Below, piece after piece: positions 24,032 through 34,285 of a stretch of 64,000 bases of DNA. The stretch is taken from positions 248,001-312,000 of the forward strand of contig CAVVGB010000003.1 of assembly GCA_963747715.1 (NCBI GenBank). The letters are read 5' to 3'. This DNA comes from CAVVGB01 sp963747715 (GTDB lineage Bacteria; Actinomycetota; Thermoleophilia; Gaiellales; Gaiellaceae). The number at the start of each line of letters is the position of its first letter. Within the stretch, counting starts at the first letter, position 1. Position numbers and translations under genes: made by a program. Under the pieces are notes generated by a model that saw only the letters and a list, made by a program, of their open reading frames with translations, did not search any database and was not told where the DNA came from.

Positions 24032-24475
24032 CTAGCCGGTCACCCTCAGCGTCACGATGTGAAGGTGTAGGTGCTCGAGCTCGACGATGAACTTTCCGCG
24101 CTGATCGGCTTCGAAGTTGATCCGGGCCTGGTGTCCCGCCGCCACTTCCGCGGCGAGGTCGTAGCCGTGCAGGTGAACCTCGTCCTCGACATCGGCCCTG
24201 ACGATCAGCTGAACCTTTTCGTCCCTAGGAATCCGCACGGTGCCGGTGTCGCCGCTCAGCTTTCCCCCCTTGTAGGTGATGCGGACCTTGATCGGCCCGG
24301 CGGACTCCTCCTCGGTCGTCGTCTCCTCGCTGGTCGTCTCTTCGGTCGTGGTCTCTTCCTGGGTCGCGACCGATGTGGCCGTCTCGCTGCCGGTGCCGCC
24401 CGCATCCTCGTCGGAACCACTGCACGCGGGCAGCGCAAAGAGTGCAAGGACGGTGATCAAGGGGACGTATCGCAC
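24032..24475 (-). CDS. Lipoprotein with a cupredoxin-like domain
   Basis: A 147-residue lipoprotein starting at GTG 24475. The signal peptide ends in the lipobox LPAC, followed by a Thr/Glu-rich linker (TTTEETTSEETTTEEE) and a beta-rich domain (VRIPRDEKVQLIVRADVEDE, VHLHGYDLAAEV, RGKFIVELEHLHLHI). Several His residues could bind metal, but the full cupredoxin Cys ligand is missing. TATCCT lies 8 nt before the GTG on the minus strand, indicating a leaderless mRNA. Divergent from the MFS gene. Confidence 0.75.
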   Translation of the reverse strand: MRYVPLITVLALFALPACSGSDEDAGGTGSETATSVATQEETTTEETTSEETTTEEESAGPIKVRITYKGGKLSGDTGTVRIPRDEKVQLIVRADVEDEVHLHGYDLAAEVAAGHQARINFEADQRGKFIVELEHLHLHIVTLRVTG

Positions 24476-24499
24476 CGTGAGGCAGGATATGTGGCGCCC

Positions 24500-25765
24500 G
24501 TGCCCTCGGATTCGCACAACCTTCCCATCCGTCGCAACACGTTCCTGCTGTCGGCCTCGCTTGCGACGAACTCGGCGATGCTGCAGCTCTCCGCAGCCGT
24601 CGCGACGCTCAGCGTCGCGCTCGTCGTGGGAATCGAAGGACTGCTCGGGCTCGGCCCGGCGCTCGTCCTCGGCGCCGGCGCCCTCACGGCACTTCCGGCC
24701 GGACGAGCGATGGACCGCTTCGGCCGCCGGCCCGTTCTGGCCGCCGGCTTTGCGATCGGCGCCGCCGGAGGCGTGATCTCCGCGCTCGGCGTCGGCTTCG
24801 AGATCGCCGCCGCGGTCCTCATCGGTCTCATGTGCGTCGGTGCGGCGGGCGGCATCTCGCTGCTCGCGCGCACCGCCGCAGGCGACATGTACCCGCCGGA
24901 ACGGCGAGCGCGCGGCATCGCGCTCGTCCTGTTCGGGACGGTGTTCGGCGCCATCCTCGGCCCGGCCGTCTTCAGCCCGTTGCTCTCGGGCCGGGACCTC
25001 GACAGCGACGCGCTCGTGCTGCCCTGGCTGGCGGCCTCGGCGTTCATGGTCGTGGGCTTCGCGCTCGTCCTCGCTGTTCGACCAGACCCGAAACGAATCG
25101 GAGAGCTGCTCGCCGCGGAGCGCGAGACGACCCCGCAGCCGCTCGCCCCTGCCGCTCCATTGCGCGAGCTCGTGCGGCGGCCGGGCGTCATCCCCTCCCT
25201 CCTCGCCGCGATCGCGAGCTTCTCGGTCATGGTGTCCGTGATGACGCTGACCGGCTACGTCGTCGTCGAGGAGCACCACCACGCCGGCCACACGGTCTTC
25301 CCGATCATCGCGGCGCACGTCGTCGGGATGTACGCGCTCGTCCTGGTCGTCGGGGATGCCATCGATCGTGTCGGGCGGATTCCCGCCCTCGTCGGTGGCC
25401 TGCTCCTCATGGCCGTCTCGGTCATCAGCCTCCTCTGGATCGAGAGCGTGTGGGCGACGGCGCTTGCGCTCTTCGCCCTCGGGCTCGGCTGGAACTTCTC
25501 CTTCGTGGCGGCCACTGCCCAGCTGGCCGACCGGACGGCCCCCCATGAGCGCGGCAAGCTCCTCGGTTTCAACGACCTCCTGTCCGGCCTGACGGGCGCC
25601 GGGCTGGCGCTGCTCGGCGGCTATGCGCTGTCGGCCCTCGGGGTGGCCGCCCTCGCCATCGGCGCTACCGTCCTCGTGGTGGCCCCCGCGGCCTGGATCA
25701 GCAGGGCCGGAGCGGGGTTCCGGGAAGCGCCACCTGCTACCATCGTCTCTCGGCGGACGCCTTAG
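24500..25765 (+). CDS. Major facilitator superfamily transporter
   Basis: About 421 residues with 12 predicted membrane segments. The MFS loop motif appears as AGRAMDRFGRRPVLAAG between helices 2 and 3 and again as GDAIDRVGRIPALVGG in the second half. Start GTG 24500; codons upstream belong to the antisense of the lipoprotein. Substrate unknown. The C-terminus overlaps the hairpin preceding rplM. Confidence 0.82.
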   Translation: MPSDSHNLPIRRNTFLLSASLATNSAMLQLSAAVATLSVALVVGIEGLLGLGPALVLGAGALTALPAGRAMDRFGRRPVLAAGFAIGAAGGVISALGVGFEIAAAVLIGLMCVGAAGGISLLARTAAGDMYPPERRARGIALVLFGTVFGAILGPAVFSPLLSGRDLDSDALVLPWLAASAFMVVGFALVLAVRPDPKRIGELLAAERETTPQPLAPAAPLRELVRRPGVIPSLLAAIASFSVMVSVMTLTGYVVVEEHHHAGHTVFPIIAAHVVGMYALVLVVGDAIDRVGRIPALVGGLLLMAVSVISLLWIESVWATALALFALGLGWNFSFVAATAQLADRTAPHERGKLLGFNDLLSGLTGAGLALLGGYALSALGVAALAIGATVLVVAPAAWISRAGAGFREAPPATIVSRRTP

Positions 25766-25772
25766 TCCGCCG
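25738..25772 (+). promoter_or_regulatory. rplM promoter and leader hairpin
   Basis: TACCAT at 25738-25743 is a candidate -10. Transcription would start around 25750, right at a perfect 8-bp hairpin CGGCGGAC-GCCTTA-GTCCGCCG (25751-25772). The short leader of rplM would consist almost entirely of this hairpin. It could be an L13 autoregulatory site or simply end the MFS transcript, since CCTTTG follows. Confidence 0.45.
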
Positions 25773-25780
25773 CCTTTGTG

Positions 25781-26212
25781 ATGAAGACCTGGAACGCCAA
25801 AACGGACGAAGTCGAGCGGCGCTGGTACGTGGTCGACGCCGAGGGCCAGACCCTGGGCCGGCTCGCGACCCGGATCGCCGACACCCTGCGGGGCAAGCGC
25901 AAGCCCGAGTACACGCCGCACGTGGACACGGGCGACTTCGTCGTCGTCGTGAACGCCGAGAAGATCGGCGTGACCGGAAAGAAGCGGGAGGACAAGATCT
26001 ACTACCGGCATTCCGGCTACCCCGGCGGGCTGCGGGAGCGGACGCTCGGTGAGGAGCTCGAGCGCCGGCCCACCGAGGTACTGCGCAAGGCCGTGAAGGG
26101 CATGCTTCCGCGCAACCGCCTCGCCCGCCAGCAGATCAACAAGCTGAAGATCTACGCCGGGCCCGAGCACCCGCACGTGGCCCAAAACCCTCAAAATCTC
26201 CCGGACGCATGA
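25781..26212 (+). CDS. rplM: 50S ribosomal protein L13
   Basis: A 143-residue ribosomal protein of the large subunit. Recognised by RRWYVVDAEGQTLGRLATRI, GDFVVVVNAEKIGVTGKK, YYRHSGYPGG and KGMLPRNRLARQQINKLKIYAGPEHPH. ATG 25781 is preferred; GTG 25778 would add one residue. No Shine-Dalgarno is visible behind the leader hairpin. It overlaps rpsI by 4 nt, the conserved pair. Confidence 0.97.
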   Translation: MKTWNAKTDEVERRWYVVDAEGQTLGRLATRIADTLRGKRKPEYTPHVDTGDFVVVVNAEKIGVTGKKREDKIYYRHSGYPGGLRERTLGEELERRPTEVLRKAVKGMLPRNRLARQQINKLKIYAGPEHPHVAQNPQNLPDA

Positions 26213-26604
26213 GCCAGATCGCGCAATACCAGGGAACGGGGAAGCGCAAGACGTCGGTCGCGCGTGTGATCCTGCGCCCCGGCGACGGGACGACCTGGAT
26301 CAACGGACGGACGATCGAGGAGTACTTCCCGCGCGAGTCGCACCGGACGATGGCGACGATGCCGCTGAAGGTGGCCGGCGCCGAGGGCAAGTTCGACATC
26401 CGCGCGCGCCTGCAGGGCGGCGGCCCGTCCGGCCAGGCCGGCGCTCTTCGTCACGGCATCGCCCGCGCGCTCGTCGAGGCCGACCCGAATCTGCGCGTCG
26501 TCCTCAAGCGCGAGGGCTTCCTGACGCGCGACGCCCGGATCGTGGAGCGCAAGAAGGCCGGGCTGCACAAGGCGCGCAAGGCGCCGCAGTACTCGAAGCG
26601 CTGA
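26209..26604 (+). CDS. rpsI: 30S ribosomal protein S9
   Basis: A 131-residue small-subunit protein with the typical GTGKRKTSVARVILRPGDG start, GGGPSGQAGALRHGIARAL and the basic C-terminal tail ending in QYSKR that reaches the P-site tRNA. Translationally coupled to rplM, and its TGA overlaps the likely CTG start of glmM. Confidence 0.97.
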   Translation: MSQIAQYQGTGKRKTSVARVILRPGDGTTWINGRTIEEYFPRESHRTMATMPLKVAGAEGKFDIRARLQGGGPSGQAGALRHGIARALVEADPNLRVVLKREGFLTRDARIVERKKAGLHKARKAPQYSKR

Positions 26605-27874
26605 GAAAGTACTTCGGGACAGACGGCGTCCGCGGGGTCTTCCCCGAGGAGTTGACCGACGAGCTCGTAGAGCGCCTAGGCCGAGCCTTCGGACAGTGGT
26701 CGCGCGGCGGCACCGTGCTGATCGGACGCGACACACGCGCATCCGGACCCGAGCTCGAGGAGTCGCTCTCCCTTGGGTTGAGCGTCGTCGGAATGGAGGT
26801 GCGGCTGGGCGGCGTCCTGCCGACTCCTGCTGTGCCGCTGCTTGCCGAGGGCTACGGCGCGGTGATCTCCGCCTCGCACAACCCGCCCGAGTACAACGGC
26901 GTGAAGTTCTTCGACGCGAAAGGCCTGAAGCTGAGCGACGCAGCTGAGGAGGCGGTCGAGACGATGGTCGGCGCGGACGATTTCGTCGCTCGGGACGCCC
27001 CGATGCCGGCCCAGGTCGAAGGCCTGGGCGCGAAATACGTCGACCTGGTGTGCGAGCGCTTCGGGGCTTCGCTCGAGGGTCTTCGCGTCGCAGTCGATTG
27101 CGCCAATGGCGCGATGTACGAGGTCGCCCCGGCTGCGTTCGAGCGGCTGGGCGCGCAAGTGACAGCGATCGGGATCGAGCCCAACGGGACGAACATCAAC
27201 GTTGGTTGCGGCGCGACCGATCTGCGTCTACTCCGCGAGACGGTGGCCCGCGGTGACTTCGACCTCGGCGTCGCCTTCGACGGGGACGGTGACCGCATGT
27301 TGGCCGTCGACGCGAGCGGGAACGAGCTCGACGGCGACCAGATCATCGCGATTCTTGCGCTCCACCTCGGCGTCGACTTCGTCGCCGTCACGCAGATGAC
27401 CAACCTCGGCTTCCATCGCCTCATGGCCGAGCGCAACGTCCGCGTCGTCACGACCGACGTCGGCGACCGCTACGTGCTCGAGGCACTGCGGCGCGAGGGC
27501 GGCGTGCTTGGCGGCGAGCAGTCGGGTCACGTCGTCTATCTGAACGGGCATACGACCGGCGACGGCCTCGTGGCAGCCATCCTGCTCTGCCGCGCCGTGG
27601 TCGAGCAGGGCAAGACCCTGGCCGAGCTGGCGGCCGTCATGCCGAAGCTCCCGCAGGCGAAGGCGGACGTCGCGGTGCGGTCGAAGGAGATCCCGACAGA
27701 CCTCCAAGCGAGCTCGACGAGCTGGCCGCGGGCCTCGGCGAGACGGCCCGAATCCTCGTCCGGCCCTCTGGGACCGAGCCCGTAATCCGGGTCCTCGCGG
27801 AGGCGGAAACCCCCGCAAAAGCCGAAAAGCTGTGTGGTACGATCCGCTCTCTCGTGCTGCGAGAGCTCGGCTGA
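26601..27874 (+). CDS. glmM: Phosphoglucosamine mutase, frameshifted near 27701
   Basis: Interconverts glucosamine-6-P and glucosamine-1-P for UDP-GlcNAc. The conserved N-terminus RKYFGTDGVRGVF begins right after a CTG at 26601 that overlaps the rpsI stop, with no ATG/GTG/TTG in frame nearby, so CTG initiation is likely; GTG/TTG-based starts at 26652 would lose this motif. The phosphoserine loop is ISASHNPPEYNGVKFFD and the metal site DGDGDR. The frame breaks near 27701: one missing base (probably C) restores PPSELDELAAGLGETARILV and the phosphate loop RPSGTEP, ending at TGA 27872-27874, about 424 residues. The gene is normally essential, so a sequence error is more likely than a true mutation. 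Confidence 0.9.
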
Positions 27875-27891
27875 TGCCGGGCTTGTTTTTT
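27865..27891 (+). terminator. Intrinsic terminator at the end of glmM
   Basis: GCTCGGC-TGAT-GCCGGGC (27865-27882; 7 bp with one G-T pair) is followed by TTGTTTTTT (27883-27891). The loop contains the glmM stop codon. This is the best terminator in the window and it ends the rplM-rpsI-glmM unit. Confidence 0.8.
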
Positions 27892-27975
27892 ACAGGAACG
27901 TTGTCGTCGGAAGAAGGGTCTTAAGGCACAGCGGAGGCGAGAGCTGCCTCCCCAACTGGGTCAAGGAGGCCTCGC

Positions 27976-29802
<1,827 letters not shown>

Positions 29803-29983
29803 GCGGCACCGCCTAGAGCCCCGCCCGACCGGCCTATTGTCGGGCGCTCCGTTCTGTGAAAGGTTGCCCCGCTGCCGACGTATGCCGGCCTTGAGCTCGG
29901 CCGCTTACTGGGCCGACCAATAGCTCCCTCACCAGGAGAGCGAGAGGGGCGGGAAATCGCAGCCCGCCCCTCTCGTGTGCTTC
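29803..29983. other. Structured intergenic region between convergent glmS and ycnI-like genes
   Basis: Contains GCCCGAC/GTCGGGC (29823-29845) and several GGCC-rich pairings before the terminator at 29942. No credible ORF. A small RNA is possible but nothing identifies one. Confidence 0.3.
29942..29974. terminator. Bidirectional terminator, 12-bp stem
   Basis: GAGAGGGGCGGG (29942-29953) pairs perfectly with CCCGCCCCTCTC (29963-29974), loop 9 nt. It lies between convergent genes and could end both transcripts, though T-runs are short. Confidence 0.75.
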
Positions 29984-30646
29984 TCAGCGCCGCGCCGGCC
30001 GGCGCCACGCCAGCGCGAGTGCCGCAAGGCCTGCGAGCAACCCCGCAATCCCAACGATGAGCGCGACCGTCGCGAGGCCGTCGTCATCCTCAGCCTCGTC
30101 GGACGTAGCGGTCGGCGCGGGGCTCGCCGACGGCTGGTCGCCCTCTTCGCCGGCCGGCTCGGTGACCGTGACGATCGGGGCGGGCGCCTCGGCGTCGGGC
30201 GGCTCGACCCAGCGCACGACCTCGCCGTTCGAATACGTCTGAAGGGCCGGGAAGACGAGGTCCTCCCCCGGCGTCTCCGGGACCCGGAAGCTCACCCCGA
30301 ACTCCTCGAACTCCCCGGGACTGATCCGTCCGCCGGTCCAGGTGACGCTCGCGATGTGCTCCGTGATTTGCTCGCCTTCGTCCTCGATCGGCTCGTCGAG
30401 CGGTTCCATTTCGATAGACCGCTCCCAGCCCGGCACCGGCTGGAAGCTCGCGGAGATGATGCTTTGCGGGAAGCGAACGGTCACCTCGATGGTGTCCGCG
30501 TCGTCTCGTTCGTTCGGGACACGGACCGCGAACCGCGCGAATCCGCCCGCCTCCCATTCGTTCGGATTGACGGTGACGTGCGCCGACGCCGCCTGGGCCG
30601 CCAGCAAGGCAGCGACGACCGCGACTACGACTGCCGTGATCTTCAT
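29984..30646 (-). CDS. YcnI-type (DUF1775) copper-associated membrane protein
   Basis: A 220-residue protein with a signal peptide ending ...AQAASA, giving a mature N-terminal His (HVTVNPNEWEAGGFARFAVRV) that is the Cu-binding residue in YcnI. The beta-sandwich domain continues to ~residue 150 (VPGWERSIEMEPLDEP, VSFRVPETPGEDLVFPALQTY). A Pro/Glu-rich linker and one C-terminal membrane helix anchor it. The ATG overlaps the CopCD stop by 4 nt, so the genes are co-transcribed and probably deliver or handle copper at the cell surface. Confidence 0.88.
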   Translation of the reverse strand: MKITAVVVAVVAALLAAQAASAHVTVNPNEWEAGGFARFAVRVPNERDDADTIEVTVRFPQSIISASFQPVPGWERSIEMEPLDEPIEDEGEQITEHIASVTWTGGRISPGEFEEFGVSFRVPETPGEDLVFPALQTYSNGEVVRWVEPPDAEAPAPIVTVTEPAGEEGDQPSASPAPTATSDEAEDDDGLATVALIVGIAGLLAGLAALALAWRRPARR

Positions 30647-32361
30647 TGTTGGTCTTCTCCGATCTCGATTGCGACTGTTTCCGAAAAAAGGTCGAACTCA
30701 CCCACGAGGCAATCGATGCTGAGCTGCCACGTCCCGGCGATGGGGAGATCGGCGTCGACGGCCTCCCACATGCCGTCGGCTTTTGAATCCGCCTTGAACT
30801 GGAGAGGCCCGACGTCCGGCTGGCTGAGGCTCGCCTTGAACGTCACCTCCGCCAGCGTCGGTGCGTCGGGACCGGGTTCGACTTCGAGCCTGATCTGGTT
30901 TGGACCGGCGGTGCCGGGATCGATGGAAACGGTGGCTGTGAACTCGCCGAAGTCCACCTCTTGGGACATCGGATCCGCCGCCTGCCCGCCGTTGCCGCCG
31001 TGCATTGCTGCCGAAGCCTCCGCCTCGAGCGCGTGCTTGGCGGGGTTCGCGTCCACGAGAAATGCCGTGACGCCGATGATCGCGGTCATGATCGTCAGCT
31101 CGACGCCTGCCGCCTGGAGAAAGCGTCGCCGCTCGCGAGGGGCCGCCGCTCCGCCGCGCAGACGCGGGACGGAGTAGCGGTTGTTGTACGCGCCGAGCGC
31201 GAGCAGCGGCACGATGAGCCCGATCTTCGCGAGCAGCAAGAGGCCGTAGTTCGTCTCCCAGAGCCCGCGCCACGTCTCGACCTGGAGGTAGCCGTTGATG
31301 GCTCCGGCGACCAGCAGGACTACAACCGACCCGAGGGCGATGGTCGAGAAGCGGGGCACGCAACGGGTTGCGAGCGGCCACCGCTCCTCGAGCGCCCACC
31401 AAAGCGCGATGATGACGAAAGCAAGGCCACCGACCCACGCAGCCGCCGCCATGACGTGCGCGATGTCGGAAACCGACGCCAGCGGACCGGTCGCGCTCGC
31501 GTGGCCCGCGAAACTCGGGGTCACCACGAGCCCGGCCGCGAGGAGAACGGCCGCAACGCTTCCGGCGTCACGACCCTGACCTCCGGCTCGCCGAAGCGCG
31601 AGCGCGAGGCCGAGGATGCCCAGGGCGAGGCCGGCTCGTATGAGCTCCACCCTCCCGTAGCGCGTCTGGGCCACGTCGGACACGTTTGTCCACGTGAACG
31701 CATCGCTGAGGCCACCGCCGCTCGCCTTGGCGCCTTGGAACGCAATGCCGAGCAGCGACCACACCGCCAGTGCTCCTGCGCACACAGCCAGAAGGACGTA
31801 GAGGCGGCGTTGCAGTTGGGGGTCAGCACTCGACAACGGATAGACGAGAGCCGCGATGCCGCCTGCGCAGAGGAGGAGGAACGTGAACTCGAAGTACCGC
31901 CCCACTCTGTAGAGAACGTCGAGGGAGCTGGGCGAGTCCTGCGAGACCTGCGTGACGATCCCCTCGGGATTCGCTCCCGGCGCCCCGACGTGGAAGACGA
32001 ACGCCCCGCGGATCGGGTCTGTATCTGCCGAGATGGCACGCCATGCCACGGTGTACGTGCCGTCCGGGAGGTCGGTGTCGATCGTGACTGCGACTTGGTT
32101 CGGCGCCGGGCGCAGGATCTCACCGCTGTCGACTCGCCCACCCGACGCGTCGAAGACCTGGAGTGCCTGCCCGAGCGAGGTGTCGACGGCTTGGTCGAAG
32201 CGAAGGAGCACCTGCTTGGGGGAGTCGTTCAAAATGGCGTCGTCGGCGGGCCTCGTTTCCTCCAGCACGGCGTGCGCCGCAGCGCCCGGCGCGACCGCAA
32301 GGGCCGCGACGAACGTGGCGGCGAACGCCAACACCAAACGCCTGACTTTCCGCGTCAGCAC
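30643..32361 (-). CDS. CopC-CopD fusion, copper transport protein
   Basis: A 572-residue fusion as in YcnJ-type proteins. After a signal peptide (AAAHAVLEETRPADDAIL: mature N-terminal His) comes a CopC domain to ~residue 130 (YTVAWRAISADTDPIRGAFVF). Then come eight membrane helices of CopD (~150-440), including FAGHASATGPLASVSDIAHVMAAAAWVGGL. A C-terminal beta domain (~470-572, PGTAGPNQIRLEVEPGPDAP) resembles YtkA/FixH-like modules. It likely takes copper into or across the membrane. Start GTG 32361; a GGAGGAGGG purine run lies 13 nt upstream, longer than ideal for an SD. Confidence 0.88.
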   Translation of the reverse strand: MLTRKVRRLVLAFAATFVAALAVAPGAAAHAVLEETRPADDAILNDSPKQVLLRFDQAVDTSLGQALQVFDASGGRVDSGEILRPAPNQVAVTIDTDLPDGTYTVAWRAISADTDPIRGAFVFHVGAPGANPEGIVTQVSQDSPSSLDVLYRVGRYFEFTFLLLCAGGIAALVYPLSSADPQLQRRLYVLLAVCAGALAVWSLLGIAFQGAKASGGGLSDAFTWTNVSDVAQTRYGRVELIRAGLALGILGLALALRRAGGQGRDAGSVAAVLLAAGLVVTPSFAGHASATGPLASVSDIAHVMAAAAWVGGLAFVIIALWWALEERWPLATRCVPRFSTIALGSVVVLLVAGAINGYLQVETWRGLWETNYGLLLLAKIGLIVPLLALGAYNNRYSVPRLRGGAAAPRERRRFLQAAGVELTIMTAIIGVTAFLVDANPAKHALEAEASAAMHGGNGGQAADPMSQEVDFGEFTATVSIDPGTAGPNQIRLEVEPGPDAPTLAEVTFKASLSQPDVGPLQFKADSKADGMWEAVDADLPIAGTWQLSIDCLVGEFDLFSETVAIEIGEDQQ

Positions 32362-32427
32362 GACGTGGACGTTTCCCTCCTCCTCTCGGCGTCCGGGATT
32401 ACTCCCGAGACGACTTCGCAGTTGTTG

Positions 32428-33021
32428 CTAAGCCGAGAAGGAGAGAGGTGGGCCGCGCTCGCTGTATCCGCGCGCGAGGGCCGGTGTGCGCGCCGGCACG
32501 AAACTCAGTCCTGAGTACGACGCGAGGACTAGGCCGACTGCCTGTCGCAGCGCAAGCGGCCGCAGGCGCTCGGCGATGACGAGCGCAAGCGCGAGGATGG
32601 CTCGGGCCGCGAAGAACGCGATGAAGGCGAACGGGATCTGCAGCGCGAGGCCGAGTAGGAAGGGCGCCTCGAGAGCCACGGCGAACGTGGGTGCCCCGGT
32701 GTGGAGGGAACGCTCGAGCATTTCCTGAACGGCGAAGCCGAGCGGCGGAAGGAGGGCGAAAAGCCAAAGCGGCGCGGAGCGCGCCGAGCGCCCGCGCACC
32801 GTGTCGACAGTCGCAAGGGCGACCCCGACGAGCAGGAGCGCGCCGCAGACGGCCACGCAGAAGCGCAGATGAACGAAGGAACCGTGGTCTGCCCCCTGCA
32901 TGCTGTGTTCGCGGTGCGCTTCGCCGGCCGGGATGAGCTGGTACGCGGCCAGGTGCGCGAATAGCCCGCCGACGGCCACGAGAACGAGGCTTACCACCCA
33001 GACGGCTCGACGGGGGCTCAT
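32428..33021 (-). CDS. Multi-pass membrane protein linked to copper genes
   Basis: A 197-residue protein with about five membrane segments and no family I recognise. The first helix is WVVSLVLVAVGGLFAHLAAY; an exposed His-rich loop (GEAHREHSMQGADHGSFVHLRF) lies between helices 1 and 2 and could bind metal. It lies 66 nt upstream of copCD in the same direction; CGGGA-TTAC-TCCCG, a small palindrome, lies in that gap. A copper-related role is inferred from the His residues and position. Confidence 0.65.
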   Translation of the reverse strand: MSPRRAVWVVSLVLVAVGGLFAHLAAYQLIPAGEAHREHSMQGADHGSFVHLRFCVAVCGALLLVGVALATVDTVRGRSARSAPLWLFALLPPLGFAVQEMLERSLHTGAPTFAVALEAPFLLGLALQIPFAFIAFFAARAILALALVIAERLRPLALRQAVGLVLASYSGLSFVPARTPALARGYSERGPPLSFSA

Positions 33022-33084
33022 CGACAGCGCGATGCTAGTGCATTACCCAGCGGGTCGGTTTGTCATCCAGCGGATCGGTTTTCG

Positions 33085-33519
33085 TCACTCGGCGGGAGGG
33101 TCGGCGCGGAGGCGCTTCCGCTCCGCCCGGCGCCGCTTCTCGGCGAGCCGGCGCTCGCGTGCTTCCGGGGAGGGCGTCGTCGGACGGCGCCTCCGCTGGC
33201 GCCGCAGGCCCGCAGCGATGGCCTCCGCCAGACGTTCGAGCGCTAGCTCCCGGTTCCGCCACTGGCTTCGCTCGTCCTGAGCCACGGAGCGGACGACCGG
33301 CCCGGCGCGAGCCACGAGGCGGCGTTTCTCCGCGTCGGTCAGCGTTGGCGAGGCCTCCACAGCGAAGACCGCCTCGACCCTGGTTTCCGTCTTCTGGACG
33401 TGCTGGCCGCCCGGGCCGCTCGAACGCGAGAAGCGAAGCTCGATCTCGCCGAGCGGAAGCTCGATGGCCTTCCGGTCGCTGACCTGGACGCGTAGCGTAT
33501 CGGCGCCGATGACCGCCAT
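33085..33519 (-). CDS. arfB: Alternative ribosome-rescue factor (ArfB/YaeJ-type peptidyl-tRNA hydrolase)
   Basis: About 144 residues. The catalytic GGQ is at 37-39 in FSRSSGPGGQHVQKTETRVE, preceded by the typical strand IELPLGEIELRF and followed by a long Arg/Lys-rich C-terminal tail (RRQRRRRPTTPSPEARERRL) that would enter the empty mRNA channel of stalled ribosomes. ATG 33519 is the only plausible start and it overlaps the divergent HAD gene by 11 nt. Confidence 0.87.
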   Translation of the reverse strand: MAVIGADTLRVQVSDRKAIELPLGEIELRFSRSSGPGGQHVQKTETRVEAVFAVEASPTLTDAEKRRLVARAGPVVRSVAQDERSQWRNRELALERLAEAIAAGLRRQRRRRPTTPSPEARERRLAEKRRRAERKRLRADPPAE

Positions 33520-34285
33520 TCTGCTCGACATCGACGGCGTGCTCCACGTCTCCGGGGAGGCGATCCCGGGGGCGCCTGAGGCCCTCGAGGCTCTCCGCGA
33601 CGGCGGGCACCCCCTGCGTCTGGTGACGAACAACACGACACGGGCCCGCTGGAAGCTCGCCGCGGAGCTTCGCTCGATCGGGATCGACGTGGCCACGGAG
33701 GAGATCTCGACGACGCCGGTCGCCGCTGGGCGCCTCCTCAAGGGGCTCAAGGTGCTCGCGCTCACGATGGATTCCGTCAAAGAGGATCTCGAGCGCGACG
33801 TCACGCTCGTCGACGAGGGGGCCGATGTGGTCCTGGTCGGTGGTGCGGACGAAAGCGACGAGACGACGCGCGTGTTTCGGTACGAGCAGCTGAACCGAGC
33901 CTTCGCCGAGCTCTCGCGCGGCGCACGGCTCGTGTGCCTGCACAAGAACCGCTGGTGGCAGACCGCCGACGGCCCGCTTCTGGACGCCGGCGCGTTCGTC
34001 GCGGGGCTCGAGTACGCGGCCGGAGTGGAAGCGGAAGTGGTCGGGAAGCCGAGCGCTTCGTATTTCGAGGCGGCGCTGGCCGAGCTCGGGGCGCGCGCCG
34101 ACGCCACCGTCATGGTCGGGGACGACGTCGAGGCGGACGTCAGCGCCGCCAAGAAGCTCGGCATGCGCGGCGTGCTCGTGCGGACGGGAAAGTTTCGTCC
34201 GGACACGCTCGCCGCGGCCGACCCCGCGCCGGACGCCGTCATCGACTCGATCGCCGACCTCCCTGCACACCTGGAGCGCGGATGA
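33509..34285 (+). CDS. HAD-IIA family phosphatase
   Basis: A 258-residue hydrolase of the NagD/LHPP type. Motif I is LLDIDGVLHVSGEAIPGA near the N-terminus, motif II VTNNTTR, and the C-terminal VVGKPSASYFEAAL and MVGDDVEADVSAAKKLGMRG carry motifs III and IV. Substrate unknown. ATG 33509 lies 10 nt after TAGCGT (33493-33498). Its stop overlaps acpS by 4 nt, so it heads the acpS-nnr-alr-cca unit. Confidence 0.88.
   Translation: MTAILLDIDGVLHVSGEAIPGAPEALEALRDGGHPLRLVTNNTTRARWKLAAELRSIGIDVATEEISTTPVAAGRLLKGLKVLALTMDSVKEDLERDVTLVDEGADVVLVGGADESDETTRVFRYEQLNRAFAELSRGARLVCLHKNRWWQTADGPLLDAGAFVAGLEYAAGVEAEVVGKPSASYFEAALAELGARADATVMVGDDVEADVSAAKKLGMRGVLVRTGKFRPDTLAAADPAPDAVIDSIADLPAHLERG

Noticed and set aside
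24476..26194. Long N-terminal extension of the lipoprotein frame
   Set aside because: Lies opposite the MFS and rplM genes; the lipoprotein signal peptide begins at GTG 24475.
27875..27975. glmS ribozyme in the glmS leader
   Set aside because: No matching core or cleavage-site context is visible; the leader is too short and has a strong SD.
29803..29983. 6S RNA or other named small RNA
   Set aside because: Hairpins are present but no family signature could be matched by eye.
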